Part shown: positions 5,968-6,073 of the stretch, piece by piece
How the letters are laid out: each line of letters begins with the position of its first letter
Numbering within the stretch: the stretch's first letter is position 1
Source of the DNA: Oscillospiraceae bacterium
GTDB taxonomy: Bacteria; Bacillota; Clostridia; Oscillospirales; Ruminococcaceae
Length of the DNA: 6,073 bases
Assembly (NCBI GenBank): GCA_900768105.1
Contig: CAAGBQ010000047.1
Span: 1 to 6,073, forward strand
Reading direction: 5' to 3'
The notes under the pieces: generated by a model
What the model saw: only the letters and a program-made list of their open reading frames with translations
Database searches by the model: none
What the model was told of the DNA's origin: nothing
Made by a program: the position numbers and the translations under genes

Positions 5968-6073
5968 TTAAGCAAATAGCGTTAAGTTATCTGCAAAAAC
6001 TGAATATCCGTCATACATCACGGTAATGGTGTATCCGCTCGGGCAAATCGGAATGCGGTCAGAAAGTATCCGA
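5968..6073 (-). CDS. Possible C-terminal end of an upstream minus-strand gene
   Basis: A minus-strand frame is open from the window edge (first whole codon at 6072) to a TAA at 5968-5970, 34 codons. The residues look protein-like (CPSGYTITVMYDGYSVFAD near the end), and the gene would lie just upstream of the regulator on the same strand. A 34-codon open frame is weak evidence alone, and a plus-strand frame over the same bases (from 5972, ATG at 6026, no ribosome binding site) is also open. The consensus plus-strand promoter reads into it, which is a conflict. Function not recognised. Confidence 0.4.
   Translation of the reverse strand, partial: RILSDRIPICPSGYTITVMYDGYSVFADNLTLFA

Noticed and set aside
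4431..6073. Second copy of the guaA end (attR) inside the window
   Set aside because: I looked for another copy of the guaA terminal bases around GAGTGGGAGTAA and found none, so any second att site must be outside the window.

Overview
This window looks like a piece of a low-to-mid-GC Clostridia-type Firmicutes chromosome (possibly Oscillospiraceae/Lachnospiraceae-like; inferred from protein style, AGGAG ribosome binding sites and sigma-A promoters, not proven). A chromosomal core block occupies about 1-4480. It is followed by AT-rich DNA with the look of a mobile element, beginning just after the 3' end of guaA. Hand counts show the contrast: 3541-3600 inside guaA has 37 G+C of 60, while 4801-4860 inside the next gene has 14 of 60.

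Left block (1-2580). Glycerol kinase (glpK, minus strand, C-terminus cut by the window edge) and a monoacylglycerol-lipase/lysophospholipase-like alpha/beta hydrolase (plus strand) are transcribed divergently. The 124-bp gap between them contains a near-perfect 31-bp palindrome whose two arms each contain a TATACT -10 candidate, so one regulator could control both genes. The pairing makes biochemical sense: the hydrolase could release glycerol from monoacylglycerols or lysolipids, and GlpK would phosphorylate it to glycerol-3-phosphate. A strong bidirectional terminator (17-bp stem) lies at 2541-2579.

Middle block (2580-4480). A gene-free stretch of about 260 bp is followed by a perfect consensus promoter (TTGACA-17-TATAAT), a short leader with a hairpin, and complete guaA (GMP synthase, 508 aa). 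I see no purine riboswitch.

Right block (about 4480-6073). Downstream of guaA there is a tandem TGGCAACA direct repeat with 11-bp spacing, then a strong bidirectional terminator. Next come two minus-strand genes: an AT-rich gene for a single-pass membrane protein of unknown function with an Asn-rich GDNN segment, and an Xre-family repressor of the type common on Clostridia integrative elements. Upstream of the repressor are two promoters pointing away from each other, each overlapping a copy of a 10-bp repeat that could be the operator. The window ends in what may be the C-terminal end of another minus-strand gene. The 3' end of guaA is a known insertion hotspot for integrative elements, so I infer that the right block is the edge of a genomic island or ICE. 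No integrase or second att copy is visible, so this remains an inference.
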